A stretch of DNA of 64,000 nt from Cryoendolithus antarcticus (lineage: Eukaryota; Ascomycota; Dothideomycetes; Cladosporiales; Cladosporiaceae), in the NCBI GenBank assembly GCA_002077065.1, contig NAJO01000042.1, positions 248,001-312,000 of the forward strand, written 5' to 3'. Below the pieces are notes generated by a model. That model did not search any database, was not told where the DNA came from, and saw nothing but the letters and a program-made list of their open reading frames with translations. This document shows positions 10,345 through 21,434 of the stretch, in pieces. The number at the start of each line of letters is the position of its first letter. Within the stretch, counting starts at the first letter, position 1. The position numbers were made by a program, and so were the translations under genes.

Positions 10345-12091
10345 TTACGAGACAGCCACCTCTCCACCCTCTACCTCAACACCATCGACCTTCTGCTTCT
10401 TCGGATCCGGTGCCCCATCAACCTGCGGCAGATTCGTCACATCCGCCATCACAGGCCGTTTTAAATTCGTAGGCGGCTTGTACGCGCTGCCATTCCGCAA
10501 CCCCCCAGCCTGCGGCATGCCGATCCGTCGATTAGGATCAGCAGCCGGATTGATGAAATTCGAATTCGCTCTTGGCTGCCCTGCGTTTGCACCTTGTTGT
10601 AGTGAGGCGGCTGCAGAGGGCGGTACGAGGCCGCCGATTGGCGCTGCAGGAGTCGTCGTGGCGAGGTTCGTGCGGAGGATTGGAGCGGATTTACCAGGGT
10701 TCACGCCGTGGGTGCGGCGGATTGAGGGCGACTCGGCGTGCGGGTTGAAGGCTATGGAGGCTGCTAGAGGTCGAGCGTCGGGAGGTGCGTTGATGAGAGC
10801 TGCTGAGCGGCCGGTGATGAAGCCGCCGGGGATGTCGGGGGGTGGGTCTTGAGGTGGCGGCGGTTGGTAGGTCTCTGCTGGAACATCGTTGGTGGTTTTC
10901 CTTTGGGGCGCGACTCGAATTTGGTGTGCTGCGGGGTCCTCGAGGGACGATGTATGTGATCGGGATCCGGCGCCGTCTGTATTGCCGTTCACTGGTCTTG
11001 GCGGCTGGTTGCCTGGAGTTTGCGGTGGTAGCATGCGAGTCGGCGGCGCCTGTGGTCCGAGATTCGACGGCCGCTGCAGTCCATCAGGTCTCTGAGGCGC
11101 TTGCATCCCGTTCGGCGTTTCTGCAGGATGCATGTTGGGCGGCCGGAGATGCGGCGCAGAATGCATTCTGTTCAAGCTGTTCCGCTGAGCCAGCATCTGC
11201 TGCTGCGCAGGTGACTGGACTGCTGCTGCTGTGTTGGAGTCGTCGAGCCTGACTTCGTCCGGATGGCTGAAGTCTGTCTCATCGAACAGATTGTCGTCCT
11301 CGAACTCCCCAGACCCGACCGAGTTCATCGACTGCATACTGGGGTTCCGTCGCACCCCACCACCTCCTTGCTGTGGGTTCACAGCGCCTCCATTCATAGC
11401 ACTGCCGTTCAACTGCTGCTGCGGCGCTGCCCTTGCCGCACCCTCCACCTTCACCGGCCCAAAGTCATGATGCCGATGCAGATCCTCCGCACTCCATCGA
11501 CTCGGCATGGCCTTCACCTTCTGCACCTTCTGCAGATAATCCTTATCATAAAGACAATTCCCCAACACATTGCCGAAATTCCTCAGCGCTCTCTTCATCC
11601 CATCCGTAGCGCCCTCCTTCTTAGCCTTCTCAAAAGCCGCAGCCTTGCCCTTGCAATTTTCAATATGCCCGTAGCCTACATCCTCGTGAAATGTCCCATC
11701 TCTGACAGTCACTCGCACAATAGTGCTCAGACCAAGCGATACTTTCCCGTTCTCGTGCTCGTCTACGAAATCTATGGTGACATTCTGGATTGAGGAAGAC
11801 CAGCCGTTGAAGCCGAAGACTTCGTTGGCGAGGTTTATGACTTTCTCGGCGGCGAGGTAGTGGACTTTCCCACCGCCATTTCCGGGGCGCGTGGAGATGT
11901 ACTCGGGGCCTAGTTGTTTGTCGAGGCGGGATTGGAGGGTGGCGATTTCGCGGGCGGTGTATTGGGAGATCGCTGGGGCGGCGGGGAGGAACGGGTTGGT
12001 TGTTGCGGGGGTGTCGCGGTATTGGTCACCTGGCCTGATCGATGTCAGTATAGACGGTGGACAGTCAACTCGAGTGTACTCACGCAGGCAT
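10345..12091 (-). CDS. RAD52: Rad52 DNA repair and recombination protein
   Basis: Homologous recombination mediator that loads Rad51 and anneals single strands. Two exons: 12084-12091 (only 8 nt, ATGCCTGC) and 10345-12034, with a 49-nt GTGAGT...CAG intron. Splicing gives the start MPAPGDQYRD, the usual fungal Rad52 N-terminus, and 565 aa in total. The unspliced frame would give an unrelated N-terminus. The conserved annealing domain runs from about residue 25 to 195 ('LGPEYISTRPGNGGGKVHYL', 'EVFGFNGWSSSI', 'EKAKKEGATDGMKRALRNFG'). The C-terminal half is Pro/Gln/Asn-rich and ends with a basic 'PKKQKVDG' patch, a possible nuclear localisation signal. Divergent from KEX1. Confidence 0.95.
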
Positions 12092-12631
12092 GGTGCATGG
12101 CGCTGTGAATCTTGCGCCTGGTTGTCAACACGCGGGAAGTTGGATGCTGGAAGACGTGACGATGCACGCGACAGAAGCTTGGCAGGAAACGCCAGAAGAG
12201 TACACGGCACGTGATTCGAGCCTCGGAGTTCAGGCTTACATCCGTCCTTTGTACTGGTTGCGGCCGCGTCGACCTCTGCTCCTTGCGCCGTTGTCTAGAT
12301 CAGGTTTATAGTAAGCATCGCAGTGTGCTCTTCTTACCGCATTCGTGATACTCTATCACTCCCAAAATTCGATCAGCGAGTCGAAAACCATACACCATCC
12401 CTTGCACCGACCAACTCCGTCTGACATCCGACTGCTTGGGCTTGCGTCGCAACGGCCAGCATTTCTCAGGAGGATGCTTTCATAGATACTGGCTCAAGCT
12501 CGTGGTATCCGCAATCTGTAGCTCCCTGACCAGAGTGCTTCTCTCCACCAGGTCTACGCCTAACATCCTCGGAGGTACGGTGCAGGCCATGCGAGCATAG
12601 CCATTGAGAGGTACATACGACATTGGCCAAC
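12092..12631. promoter_or_regulatory. Divergent promoter region RAD52 / KEX1
   Basis: 540 bp between the RAD52 and KEX1 start codons. No coding frame is supportable. It must contain both promoters. Confidence 0.5.
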
Positions 12632-14603
12632 ATGGCCGCATACACATTCACCCCTGGATCAGGACGGCGAAGATGGCACACCACACTTGCCACGGCTGCC
12701 CTCGCATTATGCACCCTCATTACCCCAACTCTTGCCCAGGACAAGACAGCAGCCGACTACTACGTCCACTCACTCCCCGGTGCTCCCAAGCCGCTCCTCC
12801 CCATGTACGCTGGCCATGTCGAAATCACACCCGAACACCATGGTAACATGTTCTTCTGGTTCTACAAGAACAGACACATCGCGAATCGCAGACGGACAGT
12901 GCTATGGCTGAACGGAGGGCCAGGGTGCAGTAGCATGGATGGTGCGATGATGGAGATTGGACCTTACAGAGTGAACGAGGATGGGACGCTGCGGTTGAAT
13001 GAGGGAAGCTGGGATGAGTTCGCGAACGTGCTGTTCATTGATAACCCGGTCGGGACGGGGTTCAGCTACATCGATACGGACTCGTACTTGCATGAGCTGA
13101 ATGAGATGGCGAGCGATATGATCAAGTTTTTGGAGAAGTGGTTCACTATGTTCCCTGAGCATGCACATGATGATGTAAGTTGGTGGTCCCTCTCCAAGCA
13201 CCCATAGACTAGTACTGACAATACAGATCTACATCGCCGGCGAGTCGTACGCAGGCCAACACATCCCCTACATCGCGTCGGCAATCCTCGACCGTAATGC
13301 GCTCTCACAGAATCCCTGGAACCTCTCTGGTCTGCTGATAGGCAACGGCTGGATCTCCGGCCCAGACCAATACCCCGCCTACATCAAGTTTGCAAAAGAG
13401 AACGGCCTCGTCAAAGACAACACTCCCGACTCCGACAAGCTCGACGCCCAACTCGCAGTCTGCAACCGCGACCTCAGCAACGGCGGCGCCGACCACGTCG
13501 ACACCGGAACCTGCGAAGCAATCCTGCAAGAAATCCTCCGCATCTCCTCGCAGAACAACGGCGGCCAATGCCTAAACATGTACGACGTCCGACTCAAAGA
13601 CTCCTACCCCAGCTGCGGCATGAACTGGCCCCCAGACCTCAAGCAAGTAACGCCCTACCTCCGCCGCACAGACGTCACCCAAGCCCTACACATAAACCCC
13701 GACAAGAAAACCGGCTGGACAGAATGCAACGGCAACGTAGGCGGCGCTTTTAACGCTGCGAAATCCAAGCCCGCTGTCAAGCTCCTCCCCGCACTGCTGG
13801 AGAAAGTGCCCATAATCCTCTTTTCCGGCGACCGCGACCTGATCTGCAACCACATTGGCACCGAAAACCTCATCAACAGCCTCTCCTGGAACGGCGGCAC
13901 GGGCATGGAGCTCTCTCCCGGCACTACCGCGCCTCGCAGGGACTGGACTTTCGAAGGCGAGCCAGCGGGGATCTACCAAGAAGCGCGAAATCTGACGTAC
14001 ATCAAATTCTACAATTCGAGTCATATGGTGCCGTTTGATTACCCACGTCGGACGAGGGATATGCTCGACCGCTTCATGGGCGTGGATATTGGGAGTATTG
14101 GGGGCAAGCCTACGGATAGTGTGATTGATGGGGAGACGGGGCCGAGTACGAGTGTGGGCGGGCATCCGAATAGTACCGCTGCCAAGGAAGCGGAGGCGGA
14201 GAAGGTGCAGATGGCTACTTGGAGGGCGTATAAACGGTCTGGTGAGGTTGCGTTGGTGCTGGTGCTCATCGCGGCGTTGGCGTGGGGATATTTCATCTAC
14301 CGCGACCGCCAGCGCCGCGCCGGCTACAAAGGCGTTTTCGGCGGGGAAGGAGGGTATAGTGATGGTGGGCCTGGTGCGGGCAGGGAGAGGGAGCCGAGTT
14401 TGGCTAGCGGGCTTGGACTCGATGGTTGGGGCGAGCGGCGAAACAATAATATCCAGGAACGCGATGTCGAGGCTGCGAGGGCTTACGATGAGGCGGAGCT
14501 CGACGATCTGACTGGGAACGGGCGGAAAGAAGATGCGTTCGAGGTAGGCGAGAGCGATGATGAGGATGGGCATGTTGGGAGGGGTAATGGGCATGCGCGA
14601 TAG
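12632..14603 (+). CDS. KEX1: Kex1-type serine carboxypeptidase
   Basis: Trans-Golgi membrane carboxypeptidase (S10 family) that removes C-terminal Lys/Arg after Kex2 cleavage. Exons 12632-13174 and 13227-14603, separated by a 52-nt GTAAGT...ACAG intron, give 639 aa. The start is the ATG at 12632 (MAAYTF); the frame extends three codons upstream only to a TTG. There is a hydrophobic signal peptide (about 16-35, ending 'LITPTLAQ'). '[13 protein letters not shown]' forms the oxyanion region. The catalytic triad is Ser188 in 'GESYAG', Asp in '[10 protein letters not shown]' (about 383-385) and His447 in 'NSSHMVPFD'. A single C-terminal membrane helix ('[18 protein letters not shown]') precedes an acidic cytosolic tail, as in Kex1. 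The intron falls just before the catalytic Ser motif. Confidence 0.96.
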
Positions 14604-16243
14604 AGGGGATGGGTGGGGGGAAATGGAGTTTGGAAGGGGCCGGCTGGAGATGAGCTTTCTGTCGTTTATCAAGATCTCCGCCGTCTTGCGCACTGGCTGT
14701 TGCGCTTGATGGGGCTTTTACTGTGTGTGCGCCAGATAGACGCGTGTAGCAGCTTGCGCAGACCTACTGTCTGCCCGTGAACCCGTAATTCTACCATGGC
14801 ATAGTCGGCTCAGCAGAACCTCACGTACCCAAATACCTAAGGTATGCCTGGAACTGCTTCGATCCCGTTGCTTTGCTTACTCTGCTGGAAACGCTGTAGT
14901 CCAGGCCAGTGCAGTCGCTCATCAGTGGTGATTTGATCCCGCGATGCACCCCACATATGTGAAGCATCGCATCACGATCAGCAGTTCGGGGGCTATATCG
15001 GGCGTGGCTTTGCTGATGAAACCGCCAGTCGATCTGAGTTGCGGAAAGTCTAATATAGATCGCGCATGCAAGTCATTGTGTACCTTGCTGCTCTCTCCGC
15101 AATGCGATTGTGGACATTCGCGGAACTCGATGATCGCGCAGCGTGTACTTCGAAGGAAGCATAATGTAAGGAACACTCTTTCCAGCAGTCTCACTGCTTT
15201 GCTCGGGGATCACGAGTCGAGTAGCTGGGGTCCACTGGACGAAGGACCATGAACAAGGAGCGTTCTGCATGTTTGCAAAACCCATGGATGGCGTTTTTGA
15301 GATCCCTGTTGCACATCATTGCCATCGCTTCTGGCGGCCACGGTGCTACCGTAGCGTTGGTCAATATATATAGCAGCAGCCACAGCCTGTGTCTCAGACG
15401 TCTCTTACCTGCGACAGCAACGTCTCTACTGTCTAGCTTGAAACGCTATCAAAGTCCTATTATCAGTCTCCTTGGTCTGACCAACGAACCAAACGCGTCG
15501 CCGAAAGTGGTGAACGCAAAGTTTGGAGTGGGGTGCAGGGGAGCGCGTGCAGAAGAAGCGTGGTGTGCCGGTGCAGCCTATCAGGACCCTTGTTGATGCT
15601 AAAGTGCTGGATATCACTCTCGACGAAACAGAGGGGAGGCCGATCGTCAGCCGCATCAATGTGGAGAAGAGTGCTCGAGCGGGTTCATGAGATGAAGAGG
15701 GAGGAGGAGGCGGAGAGTACGTGCAAAGGGATGCTTCACTTCGACTGCGTAGTAGAGCTACGCGGCCTGGCTTTGTTCGTTGCGACACGAGAGCAGTCCG
15801 CGGTAGCGTTGTAAACTTTACACAATCACCCGCGTCGCTACCGGAACATGAAGTAGCCTTTACTTGCCCTTAGTATTGCACGTTCCCTCCCTTCATACAC
15901 GCTAGAGCTGCGCGTCCTTGCGGTACGGCGGATAGATACCGGACGGCCGCGTAGCATTCGTTGGTTGCAGGCAGAGTCAAAGACCCCTCGTGCAACGCCG
16001 CTTCACCACTGCAGATTGTTGACTGCTGCTGTACGCTTCGCACTTCGGCTACGTGCAGTGCTGATATTACCACGATTGACGGTGCCTGGTAGTGACAGCA
16101 GTCAGTACTCAACATCGTGCGCAGGTGCTTGACTTCACTCGGAAATTCGAGAAATCGAGTTGCTGGCATGAGGGCGGCCTGAGGGAAAGGAATACCTCCT
16201 TCGCGCAGTGCTCAGCACGTCCACTCCTTTAAACACCCGTCCA
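14604..16243. other. Intergenic region between KEX1 and the DENN gene
   Basis: 1.64 kb. Only small overlapping frames. One ATG-less stretch (15514-15690, plus strand) is protein-like and is listed as a finding, but it is not supportable as a gene. The promoter of the DENN gene should lie at the right end. Confidence 0.5.
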
Positions 16244-19200
16244 ATGGCGCCGAGCAATGCCAGATCAAGACCTACCTCCACAATGCCCAATGGCAATACC
16301 GGCGACACCTCCGCCCCGCTAGCCGACTACTTCTTCATCTGCGGCGTCGAATCTTCTCAAATCTTCGACGAGAAGTTAGCGCTGGCCCTTCCTACCCCGC
16401 CAGTGGAGGACACGATCGAAGAGGACCGCGCTCTCGAGACTGATAATGCGCCGCGACCGACTACCCCAGGATCTCCAGTGAGCGACGCAGCGAAGCGCAG
16501 GTCGCGGTATAGCTTCGAAGCGAGGAAGAGTATAGGCAGTATTATTGGTGCAGCTGAGGGGAAGAACGCAGCCAGCAATCGGAGTAGCGCGACGATCAAG
16601 CCCACAGGCAACGCTGTGGGCGGCTCGGGTCTGAGCGACGATGCTTTCGAAGAAGCGCTCAAGAAGTTTGCTTCGGAAAGGGACAGCTTTCTGGACGATA
16701 TAAACATCTCTGCCGGCGTTGTGCAAGCCACAGCGCCTACAACGCAGCAGCGAGAACGTAGAGTCCGGCCGCGGACTGTCCGCGTAGCGCAGGAGGAAGG
16801 CACCAATGGGGCAGGCTTGAAGAACAGCGTGGGCAGTCTTAGACGGAAACTCTCGACTATGAACAACAAGCGGCAGACGCTGGGGAATCCGAGTCGAGCT
16901 TCCACGGTGCGGACGTCAAAACGAGTGTCTGGCTACAACTCCGTCATGCCCTCCCCTGAACCCTTCCAAATCGCTCCCGACATGCACCCTCTCAAACGAC
17001 AATATGAACCCGTCCTGCTCGATCGCTACCCCACCTCAACCATGGTCGACGAATCGAAACGTCGCTCCCCCTTGCCCGAATACGTCCCCATGTTCGCCTT
17101 CCCCAACGACGTCACAGTCGTCTCCTCCGACGAAAAGCCCCGATCAACCTGGCACGGCTTCGCGCTCACAGGCGGTGATAACGCGAAGATGTACGGCATC
17201 TGCGTCGTGATCTGGACGCCCTTGAACGCCGCCGCATCAGGAGAGCTAGAGCGGCAATGTGAAGTCTGGCGGCGAGGGAATATGAGTCAGGAGGAGCGGG
17301 AGCTGGCTAGTAGTCTTGGAGAGCGGTTGAGCGGGGAGAGAGCGAAGCTCAGTCGGCTGTTGGCGGAGCTGCCGAGTGTGGCTAGTGGTAGTGATGCGCG
17401 AGAGGCGTTGGAGGACAAAATCAGTGCTGTGGAGGAGAAGATTGGGTTGATGACTGATTTGCTGAGGCCGGTGAGACATGGTGCGGCGAGTAAGATTGAT
17501 GGATTGACGGAGGGAGATACGGGGTTCTGGATTCCAAGGGCTTATGGGATTTTGGGGAGGGATGGCGGCATGACGAGCTTCTGGAAGGAGTGGTTGAAGG
17601 CCGTTGTGGTGCCCATGACGAATTCTGTGCTACGAGTGCCGCCCAGCTCGCCCAAGGTCGGGGTCTGGCAGCCACTGGAGCGGTATGTGGTCAATCTTTG
17701 CGTGGAGGCGTTGAGTCCGATTACGTCGATTACGCAGGTCGAGCTGGCGATACGGGATCTGCGACTATATGCAAGGAAAGAAGCGATCAACGAGATACCC
17801 GGATCGCGAAACACGGATCTATACGCGCTGTTTCGATGTCTCACGACGCCCAACATCGTCACCCTGCTGGAATACGCTCTCGTGGAATCCCGCATCATCT
17901 TCCTCTCCTCGCACACAGCGATGCTGCACCTCGCCATCCAAGCACTAACCAGCCTCCTCTACCCGCTAAAATGGTGCGGCGTGCTCATACCGATCCTCCC
18001 GCAACGACTGATCCAAGTTCTCGAAGCACCATGTCCATACATAGTAGGCGTGGAGCGGCGCTACGAGAAGCTACAACTACCCGAGGGCGATTTCTGCCTC
18101 GTGGATTTGGATGAGAACACGATCGAGAGCACGATTCCGCCTGTTTGCCTTCCGCGACCGCAGAGGAGGAAGCTGATGGCGCTTCTGCAAGCCGCGGCAC
18201 CGCATCACAATCGGTATGGCGTGCCTACTGGACCGCCGGCGTACGCGATTGAGACGTATCCGCATGATGCCTTCTCATCGGAGAACCCGCAGGTCTTCTC
18301 CTCGCAAGCTGCGCCCTCAACGCTCGCAGCGTATGTAAGCGAGAGCTCTACCACCTTCGGCGAAGCTTCTCCTGTACCGTACTCGAGGACGCTAGTCTTC
18401 AACGCATTTCTTCAAGCGCGGAACGGCGCTAGCAGAGGCAGCGATCGGCCTTCCACGAGCTCGACGAACAGTATGTCTTCGAGTAATTCGCCGCCTTCCC
18501 CTGTGGCACCTTCACCGCTTTCGTCGACTTTCTCAAATGGCACGAGTCGGAATGATTCGGGATTCTCGCTGCAGGCTACGTTGAGGGAGAAGCGGAGTGG
18601 GCACTTTGGGGACGGGTTGGCGAGGAGGAATTCATCTGTATGCATCCCTCTCTATCAACCCGCAGCTTCTACAAAACTGACTGACATCCCTGCGCAGTTC
18701 GGCCTCGACCGCATCAACACCATGCGCCGACCCTCGCAACCGGCAGTCGTCGGCCACCACCCAAGCCACTCCACTTCCACGCTCGGCGGCGCAATGATGG
18801 CGACACCTAGCAATTATGCGCCGAGTGTGTATGCTACCAGCACGCTGGCGGCCAGCACTATCATGCCGCAGCAACTGATCCAGCCTGTGCGGGAGAATGA
18901 GAGCATGAAGTGGGTAGAAGGGCATTGCATGGTTCGCCGGTCCAAAGACGGGAAATCCACCTGCGCAGTCTGCGACGAGCGATGCGACGACGAGTCCTTC
19001 CGCTGCAATGGTATGGCTCCCTTGAGCCGGTGAGCAAAACCTTGTACTGACATCAGATCTCGCAGGCTGCACCACGACACTACACCCCCGTTGCCTGCAA
19101 TCCCTTTCCCTCCCCTGCCCCCGCGCCTTCCACGCCGACCAACTCCGCGCAGCATTCGTCCGTTGCTTCGCCTCACTGTTCTACACCTATCGTCGCCACT

Positions 19201-19703
19201 TGGCACCCGCTTCCGGCGATCGAAAGAAATCCGGCCTGCTCTACCACTTCGACATGGACGGCTTTTTGAGAAGTGTTCCCCATGGCGACGGCGAGTACAT
19301 GGCTGCGCTACGGCAGACGCAGATGTTCAATGAATTCATCGCTGAGCGCGAAGCCTTGCCGGCTACGTCGTCAGAGATAAAGTTATTCGATGAGATTATT
19401 CTCTCCAAGCGAAACCGCGGCCGGACCTCCCTCTTCTCGAAGTCTTCAACCTCCTTCTTATCAGACACTTCCGATCATCTCTGGCGATCTGCGGCAGCAA
19501 CGCCTCCTAGTGGCGGGAGGAGCGATGGCAATGTGGGTGGGGGCACAGGGAGGTGTCCGGTGAAGCTAGAGGAGGGGTATATGAAGGCTCCTAGGAGCAT
19601 TCAGGGAGCGCCGCCGAGGGTTGCCCCCGGGACTGGGGGTTGGACGAGACGGAAGCCGGTGGGGAGTATGCTTGTTTCTGTGAGGAGCGCTGGGGAGGGG
19701 TGA
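16244..19703 (+). CDS. DENN domain protein with C1 zinc finger (putative Rab GEF)
   Basis: Exons 16244-18637, 18698-19010 and 19066-19703 give 1114 aa from the first ATG ('MAPSNARSRP'). The N-terminal 'LADYFFICGVESSQIF' begins a tripartite DENN module. uDENN follows around 'PEYVPMFAFPNDV' and 'HGFALTGGDNAKMYGICVV'. cDENN lies around 'LEYALVESRIIFLSS' and 'LKWCGVLIPILP'. Downstream come a Ser-rich linker and a C1-type zinc finger reading H-x-C ... 'CAVCDERC' ... 'CNGCTTTLHPRC', whose last cysteines are completed only by splicing out 19011-19065. 'FVRCFASLFYTYRRHL' may be dDENN. DENN proteins are Rab exchange factors in membrane traffic; C1 domains bind lipid or diacylglycerol. The first intron is 60 nt, in frame and stop-free, so it could be retained. 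Confidence 0.88.
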
Positions 19704-20132
19704 GACAGGAGAACGGGGGGTTGTGTGTGGGTTTGTGGGTTTGAGCGATGGTGTTTCGGTGTTGGGCATGGCGTTCGAAACGGCGCCTTTAGGCTGACGA
19801 TTGGATACAGCCAGGAGTGATTGGGAAGTAGTTGGATGCATTGACAGGAGCGAATCGGGAGTGTAGGATAATCGTAGTGTATCATAATAGTGAGCATTTT
19901 ACCCAAGGGCCAGGCTCGATCGCGCCTTCCTTTTGCGTCGCTGTGATGACTCGACCAGACTTGGCTTCAATACTTATCGGCTTCCATTTCCCTCCATTTC
20001 GTCAAATCATCAGATGCAATCACAGATGCCGGGGGCTCGACGACAGAGGCGCTGCTACGGTCATTCACGGTACATTCAATACTGCTAGGCTGATCTGGAT
20101 CGTGGATTGCTGACAAGTGTCTAGCGTTCACG
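19704..20132. other. Intergenic
   Basis: 429 bp 3' of the DENN gene; nothing supportable seen. Confidence 0.5.
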
Positions 20133-20447
20133 ATGTCGTCCTCAGCCGTCCCGGGTCCTGAAGCTCTCACATCCCGTGTGATGGACCTGTCAACGGAACT
20201 AAGCCTCGAGATCTTCACTCGGGTAGTCCACGACCTTGTCCCAACCCGCGATGAAATTTTCCACAAGTCCGACAAGAGGACGCGCCGGCTCGTTTCCCGC
20301 TACCTCGACATGCCCTTGCTACGAAGCTGGTATCAGCTGCGCACCGAAGCCGCGGAACATGTTGGGGTGGCGCTGCAGCAAGTTTTCCCGGCGCTTAAGC
20401 AGGATGGCGCGGAGTTGTACGGGAGCGCTTCTGCTGCAGACTGCTAG
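20133..20447 (+). CDS. Short F-box-like protein, isolated family member
   Basis: 104 aa from ATG 20133 with no intron. It contains 'VMDLSTELSLEIFTRVV' (about 17-33), a variant of the LPxELRLxIL helix in which Pro and Arg are both replaced by Ser. 'LDMPLLRSWYQLRTEA' follows about 40 residues later and matches the second family motif (xLLHTCxQLRxEA). The spacing and order fit the other members at 4-6, 33-37 and 44-47 kb. It is shorter at the C-terminus. Function is unknown; an F-box-like Skp1-binding helix is inferred. No other family member lies nearby. Confidence 0.5.
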   Translation: MSSSAVPGPEALTSRVMDLSTELSLEIFTRVVHDLVPTRDEIFHKSDKRTRRLVSRYLDMPLLRSWYQLRTEAAEHVGVALQQVFPALKQDGAELYGSASAADC

Positions 20448-20879
20448 GAGGAAGTCGGCGGTGGAAGGTCCACAGCGATGAAACATCGTCAAGCAACTAG
20501 ACTTATCGACTATACGCCTCAATGATCTATGCCATGGTACTCGTGATCGACACTGCAGTCTTCGGCGCCAATTCGAGAGCGAGTTTGACCGGCTCAGGGA
20601 TGATATTGATGGCAAGACAGGTTGTCTGTATGTCGAGCAGACCCGTCAATACCTAAACTATGATTCTGTGCTCGTCCGTAAACCTGCTTCCACGGTCCTG
20701 AGTGATGCTCGATTGCAATGATAGTGGTGTCTGAAGTCGAATGCTCGGATGCTTTCGACGACCCGCGGCCCGACTTCCGCATGCCGATCGGTACACCACG
20801 TTGACGCGACTGTAGAGCTTCTCGTCTGGACATACTACGGCCACTGCACCCACCTTCTGGCCCATCGCGGCACTCCGCC
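20448..20879. other. Intergenic 5' of VFA1
   Basis: 432 bp; presumed VFA1 promoter and no supportable gene. Confidence 0.5.
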
Positions 20880-21434
20880 ATGGCCAAGAATATCTACCAC
20901 CGCCGCCTCGTCGCCGACTCCAGCGCCAAGGCCTGCTGGATCTGCTACAAGCCATCTGCTACAGTCCTCATAACCCCAGATAACGACGATTGGTTCCACA
21001 TCTGCGCTGGACATCTGACTGATCGCAAATTCGCCATCTCCCAAGATGCCGAGGATCTGGAGAAGAAGAAGCGGGAGGAAGCTGTTAAGCGCGAGATCGA
21101 GGAAGTGAAGAAAGAGTACCTCGAGAAGATTGCCAAGAAAGCGGAAAAGCGGAAGGGGAAGGACAAGGAGAAGGCCAAGGCGGAGAAGAAGGAAGAGAAG
21201 AAGGAGAATGAGGCGGACGAGAAGGCTAAGGAGGACAAGGTGAAGGCGTTGGAGAAGAAGCAAGAAGACGAGACGGCCAAGGTCGAAGGACCGAGGATCT
21301 TTGAGCTGCAGAAGCACTTCTGGGGCATGAGGATGCAGAAGAAGCGGGATCTGGAGGTGGCCAAGAAGAATCGCGAGAGGTTGAGAAATGCAGCGTTGTT
21401 TCCTGCTGTGCCTGGTGGTCCGCCTGGCGGTTGA
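20880..21434 (+). CDS. VFA1: Vps4-associated protein 1
   Basis: 184 aa from ATG 20880 and intron-free. The N-terminal region reads 'MAKNIYHRRLVADSSAKACW' followed by a zinc-binding pattern C-x2-C ('CWICYKPS') and 'WFHICAGHLTD', as in Vfa1 (DUF1742). The middle (about 60-135) is an extended Lys/Glu-rich coiled coil with many E/K repeats. The C-terminal 'FELQKHFWGMRMQKKRD' is a helix typical of the family. In yeast Vfa1 binds the AAA ATPase Vps4 and works at endosomes with ESCRT-III. Length is in the family range. Confidence 0.92.
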   Translation: MAKNIYHRRLVADSSAKACWICYKPSATVLITPDNDDWFHICAGHLTDRKFAISQDAEDLEKKKREEAVKREIEEVKKEYLEKIAKKAEKRKGKDKEKAKAEKKEEKKENEADEKAKEDKVKALEKKQEDETAKVEGPRIFELQKHFWGMRMQKKRDLEVAKKNRERLRNAALFPAVPGGPPGG

